In this document: positions 44,594 through 53,640 of the stretch, one piece after another
Layout of the letters: each line of letters opens with the position of its first letter
How positions within the stretch are numbered: position 1 is the first letter of the stretch
From: Cellulomonas shaoxiangyii
GTDB taxonomy: Bacteria; Actinomycetota; Actinomycetes; Actinomycetales; Cellulomonadaceae
Assembly: GCF_004798685.1 (NCBI RefSeq)
Contig: NZ_CP039291.1
Location: 1,984,001 to 2,048,000 of the forward strand
Length of the DNA stretch: 64,000 nt
Reading direction: 5' to 3'
Translations under genes and position numbers: made by a program
Notes under the pieces: generated by a model
Seen by the model: the letters and a program-made list of their open reading frames with translations, nothing else
The model's database searches: none
What the model was told of the DNA's origin: nothing

Positions 44594-45922
44594 TCAGTCG
44601 GTGCCGGCGCCCAGCCGCAGCCCGGTGTGGGAGAGCGTCGGCGGGAGCGGGTCGTCGGCCAGCGCCGGGTGGCTCACCGGGCGCCACGCCACGTCGCGCA
44701 CCAGGTCGGACAGGAGCGTCGACGCCGTCAGCAGGACGACGTCCGCGCCCGGGCACACCACCGGTCCCGCGCTGAACGGCACGACCAGCCAGCCGTCGTC
44801 CTGGCCCGACGGCCCGACCCACGTGGTGCCGTGCCAGAACGCGGGGCCGAACGTGTCCGCCGCGGGTCGCCGCTCGCGGTCGCGGTGGAACCACGAGCTC
44901 ACGACCGAGACGCCGTGGCCCGCGGGGAGCACGACGTCGCCCCACGCGGTCGGCGCGACGGTCTCGCGCAGGATCACGAGCGTCGTCGGCCACAGCCGCA
45001 GGCTCTCGAGCACGGCGGCGCGGGCGAGCGGGAGCTCGTGGACCCCACCCGCCGCGGCGGCGTCGACCGCCTCCGCGCGCATCGCGTCCTGCAGGCCCGG
45101 TCGCGCCGCGACGACCGCCAGCGCACGCCACAGCGCGATGCGGGCCGCGTCGAACGCGAACATCCAGTGGGGCACCTGCGTCGCGGCGAGCACCGGGGAG
45201 CCGCCGCGGACGACGCCCGCGCCGGCGAGGCTGTCGAGGGGTGCGCGCCGCACGTGGTCGAGGACGCGCCGGGTGAAGCGGGCCCGCAGCGCGCGGTCCT
45301 GCGGCACGGCGAAGGCCCAGTTCGCGCGCCGGCGCAGCGCCGTGAGCTCGTCGACGAGCGTCGCGTCGTCCTGCGCGCCGGGGCCGAGCGTCACGGTGCG
45401 GGCGGCCGCCCACAGCGCGTCGTCGACGTCCTCGAAGCCGAGCGCGCCGCTCGCGCGCGCGCTGCGGGCCACGCCGTCGGCGATGGCGTGCAGCGCCCCC
45501 ACGACGCCGGCCCCTGCGGAGTGCACGGGTCGCCCGGTCTCGAGCGCGCGCTCGTTCCAGTCCCGCAGCACCGGGCGCTCGTCCAGGGGGCTGATGAGGA
45601 CGGCGCGCGGCTGGAAGTGGCGCAGCGCGGCGCGCTTCTCCGCCGACGCGGGCGAGAACGGGTCGGGCGAGAGGTCCAGGACGGCGCGGCCGTCGTCGTG
45701 GTGCAGGGGCAGCACCATGCGGCGCCGTCCGAGCGTCACCGCGACCGGCCGGCGCTCGTACCGCTCGGCGAGGCCGGCGAGCACGTCCGCGGCGCGCGCA
45801 TCCGCGCCGAGCCGCTCGGCGGCGGCGCCCACCCGGGGTCGGCGCACGATCGGGCCCCGGGCCAGCATCGGCGCCAGGACGGTCGTCAGCACGCGGGCCT
45901 GCTCGGCAGGCCCGAGGGTCAC
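44594..45922 (-). CDS. Cytochrome P450-like protein
   Basis: 442 aa. The haem-binding loop is clear, FSAGPVVCPGADVVL with C390 as thiolate ligand, and the ExxR motif appears as ESLRLWP. The I-helix segment MFAFDAARIALWRAL lacks the usual acid-Thr pair for oxygen activation, so it may act as a peroxygenase or be a divergent monooxygenase. No ferredoxin or reductase gene adjoins it. The start is a GTG (MTLGPAEQAR). It is preceded by two tiny acidic proteins on the same strand. Confidence 0.82.
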   Translation of the reverse strand: MTLGPAEQARVLTTVLAPMLARGPIVRRPRVGAAAERLGADARAADVLAGLAERYERRPVAVTLGRRRMVLPLHHDDGRAVLDLSPDPFSPASAEKRAALRHFQPRAVLISPLDERPVLRDWNERALETGRPVHSAGAGVVGALHAIADGVARSARASGALGFEDVDDALWAAARTVTLGPGAQDDATLVDELTALRRRANWAFAVPQDRALRARFTRRVLDHVRRAPLDSLAGAGVVRGGSPVLAATQVPHWMFAFDAARIALWRALAVVAARPGLQDAMRAEAVDAAAAGGVHELPLARAAVLESLRLWPTTLVILRETVAPTAWGDVVLPAGHGVSVVSSWFHRDRERRPAADTFGPAFWHGTTWVGPSGQDDGWLVVPFSAGPVVCPGADVVLLTASTLLSDLVRDVAWRPVSHPALADDPLPPTLSHTGLRLGAGTD

Positions 45923-45984
45923 GAGGTCGCGCGGCCCCGCCCGGTGCTCCCGGGCGGGACCGGCGGCCCGCGACGGTGTCGTCG

Positions 45985-46122
45985 TCAGGACGGGTCCTCG
46001 TCGAGCGGCTCGAGCGTCGGCGCCTCACCGTCGTGCCCCTCGGGCACGGGGTCCGGGTCGACCCCGAGGCTCGGCAGGTCCGGCTGCTTCGGGTCGAAGC
46101 TGTCGGGCAGCTGCTCGGTCAC
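45985..46122 (-). CDS. Tiny acidic protein, second of a coupled pair
   Basis: 45 aa, starting MTEQLPDSFDPKQPDLPSL and ending EPLDEDPS, with GVDPDPVPEG in the middle; rich in Asp, Pro and Glu with no hydrophobic core, so probably disordered. Its GTG overlaps the stop of the preceding tiny gene by four bases, which argues that both are translated. 62 bases separate it from the P450-like gene. No family recognised. Confidence 0.55.
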   Translation of the reverse strand: MTEQLPDSFDPKQPDLPSLGVDPDPVPEGHDGEAPTLEPLDEDPS

Positions 46123-46292
46123 GCCGTGCCGTCCTCGGTGCTGCGCGGGTTGAGGTTGTTCGGGTCCGCGTCGGGGTCGCCGCCCGCATCCTCGCCCTCG
46201 TCGGACGCCGCGGCGCCCGCACGCGGGTTCAGGCTGCTCGGGTCGGTGTCGGGGTCCTGGTCCGGGTCGTAGCCCGTGGTCTCCTCAGTCAT
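46119..46292 (-). CDS. Tiny acidic protein with two DPxxLNPR repeats
   Basis: 57 aa starting MTEETTGYDPDQDPDTDP. It contains two copies of a DP(D/A)xDPxxLNPR-like unit (DPDTDPSSLNPR and DPDADPNNLNPR) separated by an acidic linker. Strongly acidic and probably unstructured. It heads a small run of same-strand genes leading to the P450-like gene. Such tiny Asp/Pro-rich proteins have no assigned role that I know of. Confidence 0.6.
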   Translation of the reverse strand: MTEETTGYDPDQDPDTDPSSLNPRAGAAASDEGEDAGGDPDADPNNLNPRSTEDGTA

Positions 46293-46455
46293 ACGTCCAC
46301 CGTGGCACCGGTCCGCCGGCCTCGCACGCCGGGGACACGATCCGCGGCGCCGGACCGGTGCGGTGGGTTCGGCGCGCGCGTCGGCGCAGGTCACGGGCAG
46401 TATGCCGGCGGCAGCACGCCGACCGGGCGCCCGCCGGCCGCCCCGGGCCGACGCG

Positions 46456-47976
46456 TCAGGCCGGGGGCCGGACGGCCGTCTCCAGGTGGACCGCCTTGAG
46501 CACGGTCATGGCCGCGAGCAGGTCGGGGCCGTAGCCGGCGCCGGCGCCGGACTCGCGCCGCGGGTCGGCCGAGCCGCCCGGCGCGCCCCCGAACACGGCG
46601 TTGATCTTGACGGTGCCCACCTCGAGCGTCTCCGCGGCCTCGAGCGCGTGCTCGAGGCTCGGCGTCAGCACCGTCGCGGCCAGCCCGTACGCGCCGCTGC
46701 CGGCGAGCGCGAGCCCGGTGGCGAAGTCCGGGACGCGGGTCACGGCGGCCACGGGGCCGAAGGTCTCCTCGGTGAGGACCGCCATGCCGGCCGTGCAGCC
46801 GTCGAGCACGGTGGGCGCGAAGAATGCCCCCGGCCGGTCGAGGCGCGTGCCGCCCGCGAGGACGCGCGCGCCCGCCGCGACGGCCGCGTCGACGTGCTCC
46901 TCGACGACGGTGAGCTGGGCCTCGTCCACGAGCGGCCCCAGCTGCGTGGCGGGGTCGCGCGGGTCGCCGACGCGCATCTCGCGCGCGGTGGCCGCGAGGA
47001 CGTCGAGCACCGCGTCGGCCAGCTCCTCGTGCAGGTACACACGCTCGACCGAGGTGCACAGCTGCCCGGTGTTCGTGAAGGCGCCGATCGCGATCTGCTC
47101 CGCCGCCCACGCGGGGTCGACGCCGGCGTCGACGAGGATCGGGTCCTTGCCGCCGTTCTCCCGCAGGACGCGCGCACCCCGGGCCCCGGCGGCGGCCGCG
47201 ATCGCACGGCCCGTCGCCGAGCTGCCGACCTGGGCGACGAGCGCCACGCGCGGGTCGGCGACGATCGCCGCGCCCGTCTCCCCGTCGCCGTTGACCACCT
47301 GCAGCACGCCGGGCGGGAGGGCCTCGGCGACGAGCCGACCCAGCGCCCAGCCGGCGCGCGGGCTGCGCTCCGACGGCTTGTGCACGACCGTGTTGCCGGT
47401 CACGAGCGCCGCCGCCAGGAGCCCAGCGGCGGCCGGGAACGGGTCGTTCCACGGCGTGATGACGGCGACGACGCCGTGCGGCTCACGGCGCACCACGTCG
47501 AGCGCCGACGGGTCGCCCGCGAGCGTGCGGCCGGTGGCGCCGAGCCCCGTCGTCGCCGCCTCCTCCAGGATGTCCGCCGCGACCCGCGCCGACTCGACCG
47601 ACGTCGTGAGCAGCCGACCCGTGTCCGCGGTCAGCAGCGCGCCGAGCTCGTCCGCCTGCTCGCGCACGCGTGCCGCCGCGGTGCGCAGGGCGGCGGCGCG
47701 CCCGCCCGGAGCGGTCCGCCGCCAGGCCGGCCGCGCGGCGTGCGCGGCGGCGACCGCGTCCGCCACCTCGTCCGCACCCGCCGGCACCAGGACGACGGTC
47801 GGGGCGCCGTCGACCGGGGACAGCCGGACCACCTCCCGGGCGCCGCGGGCGTCGACGACGCGTCCGCCGACGACGTGCGCGGCGAGGCGCTCCGGCGACG
47901 CGTCGTGACCGGGGGACGACGCGGCGGCCTGCCCGTCGGTGGGCGCGACGGCGGTCGGTCCGGAGGTGGTGGTCAT
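46456..47976 (-). CDS. NAD(P)-dependent aldehyde dehydrogenase
   Basis: 506 aa, ALDH superfamily. Catalytic C307 in TNTGQLCTSVERV and general-base E273 in RENGGKDP are present. Cofactor-fold segments are GVVAVITPWNDPFPAA and VHKPSERSPRAGWALG. Substrate unknown; succinate-semialdehyde-type enzymes are the closest in feel. ATG at 47976 precedes a variable Ala-rich N-terminus of about 30 residues. It is divergent from the glycan operon, with a 240-base gap holding both promoters. Confidence 0.92.
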   Translation of the reverse strand: MTTTSGPTAVAPTDGQAAASSPGHDASPERLAAHVVGGRVVDARGAREVVRLSPVDGAPTVVLVPAGADEVADAVAAAHAARPAWRRTAPGGRAAALRTAAARVREQADELGALLTADTGRLLTTSVESARVAADILEEAATTGLGATGRTLAGDPSALDVVRREPHGVVAVITPWNDPFPAAAGLLAAALVTGNTVVHKPSERSPRAGWALGRLVAEALPPGVLQVVNGDGETGAAIVADPRVALVAQVGSSATGRAIAAAAGARGARVLRENGGKDPILVDAGVDPAWAAEQIAIGAFTNTGQLCTSVERVYLHEELADAVLDVLAATAREMRVGDPRDPATQLGPLVDEAQLTVVEEHVDAAVAAGARVLAGGTRLDRPGAFFAPTVLDGCTAGMAVLTEETFGPVAAVTRVPDFATGLALAGSGAYGLAATVLTPSLEHALEAAETLEVGTVKINAVFGGAPGGSADPRRESGAGAGYGPDLLAAMTVLKAVHLETAVRPPA

Positions 47977-48216
47977 GGCTCTCCGATCAACGGGACGGCG
48001 GGACGGGCCGTCGCAGGGTGCGGGAGAAGGATGCGGGACGCGGCGGCGGCGGACAAACCGGGGCGAGGCAGGTGCAAACGGTTCAAGGTGCACGAGCGGG
48101 TGAAGTGCTCCAAGGTGGGCGCGGGACCCCTCCCGCCGGAAGAAGCCCGGATGCGTACCGGTCCGGGGCCGGACCACGTCCGGTCGCGGCACGACACACG
48201 GAAGGTCGGCCACCCC

Positions 48217-49914
48217 ATGCGCGTGCTCGGCGTCAACGCCATCTACCACGACCCGTCGGCAGCCCTCGTGATCGACGGCGAGGTCGTCGCCGCGGCCGAG
48301 GAGGAGCGGTTCAGCCGCCGCAAGCACGGCAAGCGGCCCGTGCCCTTCTCGGCGTGGGAGCTGCCCGAGCTGTCGATGCGCTGGTGCCTCGAGCAGGCCG
48401 GCCTGACACCGGCCGACGTGGACGTCGTCGCCTACTCGTTCGACCCCGAGCTCTCGAAGTCCGCCGAGGACCTCGGGCTGCACGACCCGTGGGACCACCT
48501 GCGCACGACGTACGCGCAGAACGTCGGCGGGTTCCTGCGCAGCGCCCTGCCGGGGATCGAGCACGCGCGCCTGCACCACGTCCCCCACCACGTCGCGCAC
48601 GCCGCGTCGGCGGCGCTCGCGTCGCCGTTCCCGACGAGCAGCGTGCTCGTGCTCGACGGCCGCGGGGAGCGCGCGTCGCACCTGGCGGGGCGGTACGAGG
48701 ACGGGCGCATCGAGGTCTTCACCACCCAGGAGCTGCCGCACTCGCTCGGCCTGCTCTACGAGTCGCTGACCGAGCACCTGGGCTTCCTGCGCGCGTCCGA
48801 CGAGTACAAGGTCATGGCGCTCGCGTCCTACGGGCAGCCACGCTTCCTCGAGCAGCTGCGCGAGCACGTGTACGCCACCGACGACGGCGGGTTCGTCGCG
48901 GAGATCCCCGACTGGACGCGCTTCGCGCCGGTGCGCGTCGACGACGGCACGTGGGGCGGTGACCACGCCGACCTCGCCTCGTCCGTGCAGGTCCGGCTCG
49001 AGGAGGTCCTCGTCGACCTCGCGCGCCGGCTGCACGAGCGCACGGGCGACCGCGTCCTGACCATGGCCGGCGGCATCGCGCTGAACTGCGTCGCGAACTC
49101 GCGCGTCTGGCGCGAGAGCGGCTTCGACGAGGTGTGGGTGCAGCCGGCCGCCGGTGACGCCGGCACGTCCCTGGGGGCGGCGCTGCAGGCCGCGGCGGAG
49201 CTCGGCGAGCACGTGCGTCCTATGCCGGGCGCCGACCTGGGCCGCGCGTGGAGCGACGACGAGCTCGCGCAGCGGCTGCGCACGGCGCGCGTGCCGTTCA
49301 CCACGCCGGCACCGGAGGCGTTCGCGGGCGAGGTCGCCGACGTGCTCGCGTCGAACGGCGTCATCGCGTGGTTCGACGGCCGCAGCGAGTTCGGCCCGCG
49401 GGCGCTCGGGCACCGCTCCCTGCTGGCGCACCCCGGCCACAGCGAGAACCTCGAGCGCATGAACGACGTCAAGGGTCGCGAGCAGTTCCGGCCCGTGGCG
49501 CCGATGGTGCTGCTCGACCGCGCCCCGGAGATCTTCTCCGAGGGCCCCATCCCGAGCCCCTACATGCTGTTCGTGCACCGGGTCGCCGACGAGTGGCGCG
49601 ACCGGATCCCCGCGGCCGTGCACGTCGACGGCACGGCCCGGATCCAGACGGTCGACCCCGGCACCCAGCCCCGCCTCGGCGCCACGATCGAGGCGTTCGC
49701 GGAGCGCACCGGGCTGCCCGTCGTCATCAACACGAGCCTGAACACCGCGGGACGCCCCATGGTCGACGACCCGCGCGACGCCCTCGAGCTGTTCGGCTCG
49801 GCGCCCGTCGACCTGCTCGTCCTCGGCCCGCACCTCGTGCGCCGCACCGACGTCTTCGCGGCCGGCGGTCCAGCCGGCGACGGACGTCCGGCCGGCGACG
49901 GGCGCGCGGCGTGA
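48217..49914 (+). CDS. Carbamoyltransferase (NodU/CmcH/TobZ family)
   Basis: 565 aa, full length for the family. The N-terminal part has the YrdC-independent carbamoyl-AMP fold with GVNAIYHDPSAALVIDG, EEERFSRRKH and the metal-site motif HHVAHAASA; TMAGGIALNCVANSRV is also typical. The C-terminal domain includes FDGRSEFGPRALGHRSLLA and VVINTSLNTAGRPMV. It transfers a carbamoyl group from carbamoyl phosphate to a hydroxyl of a sugar or natural product. It is the first gene of a nine-gene overlapping operon for heptose-containing glycan synthesis, so a sugar acceptor is likely. Confidence 0.92.
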   Translation: MRVLGVNAIYHDPSAALVIDGEVVAAAEEERFSRRKHGKRPVPFSAWELPELSMRWCLEQAGLTPADVDVVAYSFDPELSKSAEDLGLHDPWDHLRTTYAQNVGGFLRSALPGIEHARLHHVPHHVAHAASAALASPFPTSSVLVLDGRGERASHLAGRYEDGRIEVFTTQELPHSLGLLYESLTEHLGFLRASDEYKVMALASYGQPRFLEQLREHVYATDDGGFVAEIPDWTRFAPVRVDDGTWGGDHADLASSVQVRLEEVLVDLARRLHERTGDRVLTMAGGIALNCVANSRVWRESGFDEVWVQPAAGDAGTSLGAALQAAAELGEHVRPMPGADLGRAWSDDELAQRLRTARVPFTTPAPEAFAGEVADVLASNGVIAWFDGRSEFGPRALGHRSLLAHPGHSENLERMNDVKGREQFRPVAPMVLLDRAPEIFSEGPIPSPYMLFVHRVADEWRDRIPAAVHVDGTARIQTVDPGTQPRLGATIEAFAERTGLPVVINTSLNTAGRPMVDDPRDALELFGSAPVDLLVLGPHLVRRTDVFAAGGPAGDGRPAGDGRAA

Positions 49915-51581
49915 GCGCGGGCTCCCCCGCCGCGCTCCCCGCCTGGTCGGTCGTCGTCCCGACGATCGGCCGGCCCTCGCTGCGCGCGCTGCTCGACACG
50001 CTCGCCGCGCAGCCGTTCGGTGCGGCGCTGCCCGCCCCCGAGGCGGTCGTCCTCGGCGACGACCGGCCGCTCGGCACGACACCGCTCGACGTCGCGGACG
50101 TGGCGCTGCCCCTGCGAGTGGTCCGGGTGGGCGGGCGCGGTCCGGCCGCGGGCCGCAACGCCGGGTGGCGGCTCACGCGCACGCCCTGGGTGCTGTTCCT
50201 CGACGACGACGTGCTGGTGCCGGCCGGCTGGGCCGAGGCCTTCGCCGCCGACCTCGCCGCGGCGGACGCGCAGGGCGACGTCGGCGCGACGCAGGGACGC
50301 CTGCGCGTCCCGCTGCCGGCGCACCGCCCGCCCACGGACTGGGAGCGCAGCACGGCCGGGCTCGAGGGAGCCCGGTGGGCGACCGCCGACATGGCCTACC
50401 GCCGCGCCGTGCTCGAGGCGGTCGACGGCTTCGACGAGCGCTTCCCGCGGGCGTACCGGGAGGACGCCGACCTGGCGCTGCGGGTGCGCACGGCGGGTTG
50501 GCGGCTCGTGCCGGGTGAGCGCGTCACGACGCACCCCGTGCGCCCGGCGGACGCCCGCGTCAGCGTGCGCGTGCAGGCGGGGGCGCGCGACGACGCCCTC
50601 ATGCGTGCGCTGCACGGGCCGCGGTGGCGCGACCGGGCCGAGACCGGGCGCGGCCGCTTCCCGTGGCACGTCGCGACGGTGGCCGCGGCGGCGGCCGGCG
50701 CGGGCGCCCTCGTGGCGGGGCGGCCGCGGCTCGCGGCCGCGGCCGGGACCGCGTGGTTCGCCCTCACCGCCGACTTCGCCCGCCGGCGCATCGCGCCCGG
50801 CCCGCGTCCCGGGGACGCGGGCTGGCGCACGGAGTGGGCGCGCATGGCGTGGACGTCCGCGGTGCTGCCGGCCGCCGCGGTGCGCCACCGGGTCGCGGGC
50901 AGCCTCGCGCACCACGCCGGTGCCCCGGCGTGGCGCCCGCCCGTCCGTGCGGTCCTGCTCGACCGCGACGGCACGCTCGTGCACGACGTGCCGTACAACG
51001 GCGACCCGGGGCTGGTGCGCCCCGTCGACGGCGCGCGGGAGCTGCTCGACGGGCTGCGCGCCGCCGGCGTCCGCGTCGGGCTGGTGAGCAACCAGTCGGG
51101 CATCGGGCGCGGGCTGCTCACCCGCGCGCAGGTGGACGCCGTCAACGCGCGCGTCGCCGACCTGCTCGGCCCGTTCGACACGGTGCAGGTGTGCCCGCAC
51201 ACGGACGCCGACGGCTGCGCGTGCCGCAAGCCGGGGCCCGGCATGGTGCTCGCGGCCGCACGCGAGCTCGGCCTCGCGCCGTGGGAGTGCGCCGTGGTCG
51301 GCGACATCGGCGCCGACGTCGGCGCGGCGCTGGTGGCCGGTGCCCGCGCGGTGCTCGTCCCCACGCCCCTGACACGCCCGGACGAGGTGGACGCGGCCCC
51401 CGCGGTCGCGCCCGACCTGCGCGCGGCGCTCGCGCTGCTGCTGCCCGCGGTGCTCGGCACGCCCGCCGGCGGCCCGGCGGCGCAGGACCCCGCCGCACCG
51501 CCGCACGACCCTCCGCACGACCCTCCGCACGACCCTCCGCACGACCCGGTCGGGGGCACCGACGCGGAGCTCGCCGCGTGA
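49911..51581 (+). CDS. Fusion: GT2 glycosyltransferase - HAD phosphatase (GmhB-like)
   Basis: 556 aa. Residues 10-260 are a GT-A glycosyltransferase (WSVVVPTIGRPSLRALL, GRNAGWRLTRTPWVLFLDDD with its DDD metal site). A hydrophobic segment at about 262-290 may anchor it. Residues 345-495 are an HAD-IIIA phosphatase: D351-R-D353 in LLDRDGTLV, VSNQSGIGRG, and the GmhB zinc loop C428-P-H430 ... C436-A-C438. GmhB removes the 7-phosphate of heptose 1,7-bisphosphate, the step missing as a separate gene here. The C-terminus carries four HDP(P) repeats. GTG overlaps the carbamoyltransferase stop. Confidence 0.9.
   Translation: MSAGSPAALPAWSVVVPTIGRPSLRALLDTLAAQPFGAALPAPEAVVLGDDRPLGTTPLDVADVALPLRVVRVGGRGPAAGRNAGWRLTRTPWVLFLDDDVLVPAGWAEAFAADLAAADAQGDVGATQGRLRVPLPAHRPPTDWERSTAGLEGARWATADMAYRRAVLEAVDGFDERFPRAYREDADLALRVRTAGWRLVPGERVTTHPVRPADARVSVRVQAGARDDALMRALHGPRWRDRAETGRGRFPWHVATVAAAAAGAGALVAGRPRLAAAAGTAWFALTADFARRRIAPGPRPGDAGWRTEWARMAWTSAVLPAAAVRHRVAGSLAHHAGAPAWRPPVRAVLLDRDGTLVHDVPYNGDPGLVRPVDGARELLDGLRAAGVRVGLVSNQSGIGRGLLTRAQVDAVNARVADLLGPFDTVQVCPHTDADGCACRKPGPGMVLAAARELGLAPWECAVVGDIGADVGAALVAGARAVLVPTPLTRPDEVDAAPAVAPDLRAALALLLPAVLGTPAGGPAAQDPAAPPHDPPHDPPHDPPHDPVGGTDAELAA
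51501..51547 (+). repeat. Tandem 12-base repeat encoding HDPP units
   Basis: Four copies (the last partial) of CCGCACGACCCT encode HDPPHDPPHDPPHDP near the C-terminus of the GT2-HAD fusion; probably a length-variable disordered tail. Confidence 0.85.
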
Positions 51582-52684
51582 CGCGCGTGCTGGCCGTGCG
51601 CCTTGACAGCGACGGCGACGTGCTCCTGACCGGGCCGGCGGTGCGCGCGCTCGCGGCGACCGCCGGCACGCTCGACGTGCTCGCCTCGCCCGCCGGGGCC
51701 GGGGCGGCCGCGCTGCTGCCCGGCGTCGCGGACGTGCTCGTCTTCGACCCGCCGTGGAGCGGGTACGCGCCCCCGGCGGTCGATGCGGCGGCCGTCGAGG
51801 ACCTCGTCGCCACCCTGCGCGCGCGCCGGTACGACCGCGCGGTCGTGTTCACGTCCTTCCACCAGAGCCCGCTGCCCGCCGCGCTCGTGCTGCGGCTCGC
51901 AGGCGTCGCGTTCGTCGCCGGCACCAGCGCCGACTACCCGGGTTCGCTGCTCGACGTGCGGCACCACCGCCCCGACGGGCTGCACGAGGTCGAGGCCGCG
52001 CTGGACCTCGCGGTCGCGGCCGGCGGCGCCCTGCCCCACGGCGACGCCGGCCGCCTCGCGGTGCGCCGGCCCCTGCCGGACCTCGCCGACGCCCTGCCGG
52101 CCGGCGCGCTCGCGCAGGTCGGCGGCGGGTACGTCGTCGTCCACCCCGGGGCGTCGGTGCCGGCGCGCGCACCGGCTCCCGACCACGCGCGGGCGGTCGC
52201 GGCCGCGCTGGCCGGCGCGGGCCGCACGGTGCTGGTCACCGGCGGGCCGCGCGAGCGCGAGCTGGCGGCGCACGTCGCGGCCGGCACCCCGCGGGTCGTC
52301 GACGTCGCGGGCCGCACGTCGCTCGCCGGCCTCGCGGCGGTGCTCGCGGGTGCGCAGGCCGTCGTGGTCGGCAACACCGGTCCCGCCCACCTGGCCGCCG
52401 CCGTCGGCGCTCCCGTGGTCTCGCTCTTCTCCCCCGTCGTCCCGGCCGACCGGTGGGCGCCGTGGGGCGTGCCGAGCGTCGTGCTCGGCGACCAGCAGGC
52501 GGCGTGCGCGGGGTCGCGGGCGCGCGAGTGCCCCGTCCCCGGCCACCCGTGCCTGTCGGCCGTCACGCCGGCGCGGGTGATGGCGGCCGTCGACGCGCTC
52601 GCCGTCACCGCGGTGCCGGCCGCCGAGCACCCGGTCGGTCCGGTCGCCGACGTCCCCGCCGCACCGCAGGAGGTGGTCGCATGA
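51578..52684 (+). CDS. GT9-family (heptosyltransferase-like) glycosyltransferase
   Basis: 368 aa, GT-B fold. N-terminal RVLAVRLDSDGDVLLTGPAV is the family start; the C-terminal donor domain has VVHPGASVPARAP, VLVTGGPRERELA and VVVGNTGPAHLAAAVGAPVV, the usual GT9 nucleotide-sugar site. Members transfer ADP-heptose to lipid A core in Gram-negatives. In this operon, with GmhA and HldE, an ADP-heptose donor is probable although there is no LPS. GTG start overlaps the previous stop (GTGA). Confidence 0.9.
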   Translation: MTRVLAVRLDSDGDVLLTGPAVRALAATAGTLDVLASPAGAGAAALLPGVADVLVFDPPWSGYAPPAVDAAAVEDLVATLRARRYDRAVVFTSFHQSPLPAALVLRLAGVAFVAGTSADYPGSLLDVRHHRPDGLHEVEAALDLAVAAGGALPHGDAGRLAVRRPLPDLADALPAGALAQVGGGYVVVHPGASVPARAPAPDHARAVAAALAGAGRTVLVTGGPRERELAAHVAAGTPRVVDVAGRTSLAGLAAVLAGAQAVVVGNTGPAHLAAAVGAPVVSLFSPVVPADRWAPWGVPSVVLGDQQAACAGSRARECPVPGHPCLSAVTPARVMAAVDALAVTAVPAAEHPVGPVADVPAAPQEVVA

Positions 52685-53640
52685 GGATCCTCGCCTGGCA
52701 CGTGCACGGCTCGTGGATGACGTCGTTCGTCCAGGGCGCGCACGAGTACCTGGTCCCGGTCGACGCGGAGCGGTCGGCCGACGGCCTCGGTCGCGCGCGC
52801 ACGTGGGACTGGCCGCCGAGCGTGCGCGAGGTCCCGCTCGAGCGGCTGCGCGACGAGCCGTTCGACCTCGTGCTGCTGCAGCGCCCGCGCGACCTCGAGC
52901 TGCTCGAGCGGTGGGCGGGCCTGCGCGCGGGCGTCGACGTGCCGGCCGTGTACGTCGAGCACAACACGCCCGTCGAGCACCCCGTCGCGACGCGCCACCT
53001 GCTCGCCGGCCGCGACGACGTCGCGCTCGTGCACGTCACCCGGTTCAACGCGCTGGTGTGGGACAACGGCCGCGCCCCCGTGACGGTCGTCGAGCACGGG
53101 GTGCCCGACCCCGGCCACCTGTGGACCGGGGAGCGCGAGCACGTCGCGGCGGTCGTGAACGAGCCCGTCCGGCGCTGGCGCGTCGCCGGCACGGACGTGC
53201 TGCTGCACGTGGCCGCCCACGTGCCCGTCGAGGTGTACGGCATGGGCACGGCGTCCCTCGCCGAGCACCTGCCGGCGCACGCCGAGCACCTGCACGACGA
53301 CGTGCCGCAGGCGGCGATGCACCAGCAGCTGGCCGGCGCGCGCGCCTACCTGCACCCGTACCGGTGGACCAGCCTCGGGCTGTCCCTGGTCGAGGCGATG
53401 ACCCTCGGCATGCCGGTGCTCGTGCTCGCGACGACCGCCGCGCCGGAGTCGGTGCCGGCCGCCGCGGGCGTCGTCAGCAGCGACCCCGCCGACCTCGTGG
53501 CCGCCGCCCGTCGCTGGCTCGCCGACCCCGCCGAGGCGAAGGAGCGCGGGCTCGCGGCGCGCGAGCACGCGCTGCGCCGGTTCGGCCTCGACCGGTTCCT
53601 GTCCGACTGGCAAGAGGTCATCGAGGGGGTGACGCGATGA
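52681..53640 (+). CDS. Glycosyltransferase (GT4-like, GT-B fold)
   Basis: 319 aa. It starts MRILAWHVHGSWMTSFVQG and has a C-terminal GT-B donor domain with YLHPYRWTSLGLSLVEAMTL, GMPVLVLATTAAPESV and GVVSSDPADLVAAARRWL; the E-x7-E type site is within SLVEAM. It resembles actinobacterial sugar transferases found next to GT9 genes. Four-base overlaps link it to both neighbours. Donor and acceptor not known. Confidence 0.87.
   Translation: MRILAWHVHGSWMTSFVQGAHEYLVPVDAERSADGLGRARTWDWPPSVREVPLERLRDEPFDLVLLQRPRDLELLERWAGLRAGVDVPAVYVEHNTPVEHPVATRHLLAGRDDVALVHVTRFNALVWDNGRAPVTVVEHGVPDPGHLWTGEREHVAAVVNEPVRRWRVAGTDVLLHVAAHVPVEVYGMGTASLAEHLPAHAEHLHDDVPQAAMHQQLAGARAYLHPYRWTSLGLSLVEAMTLGMPVLVLATTAAPESVPAAAGVVSSDPADLVAAARRWLADPAEAKERGLAAREHALRRFGLDRFLSDWQEVIEGVTR

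Noticed and set aside
46456-50082. 1208-codon minus-strand frame read as one protein
   Set aside because: Only the part from 47976 down is the aldehyde dehydrogenase; the upstream part is antisense to the carbamoyltransferase.
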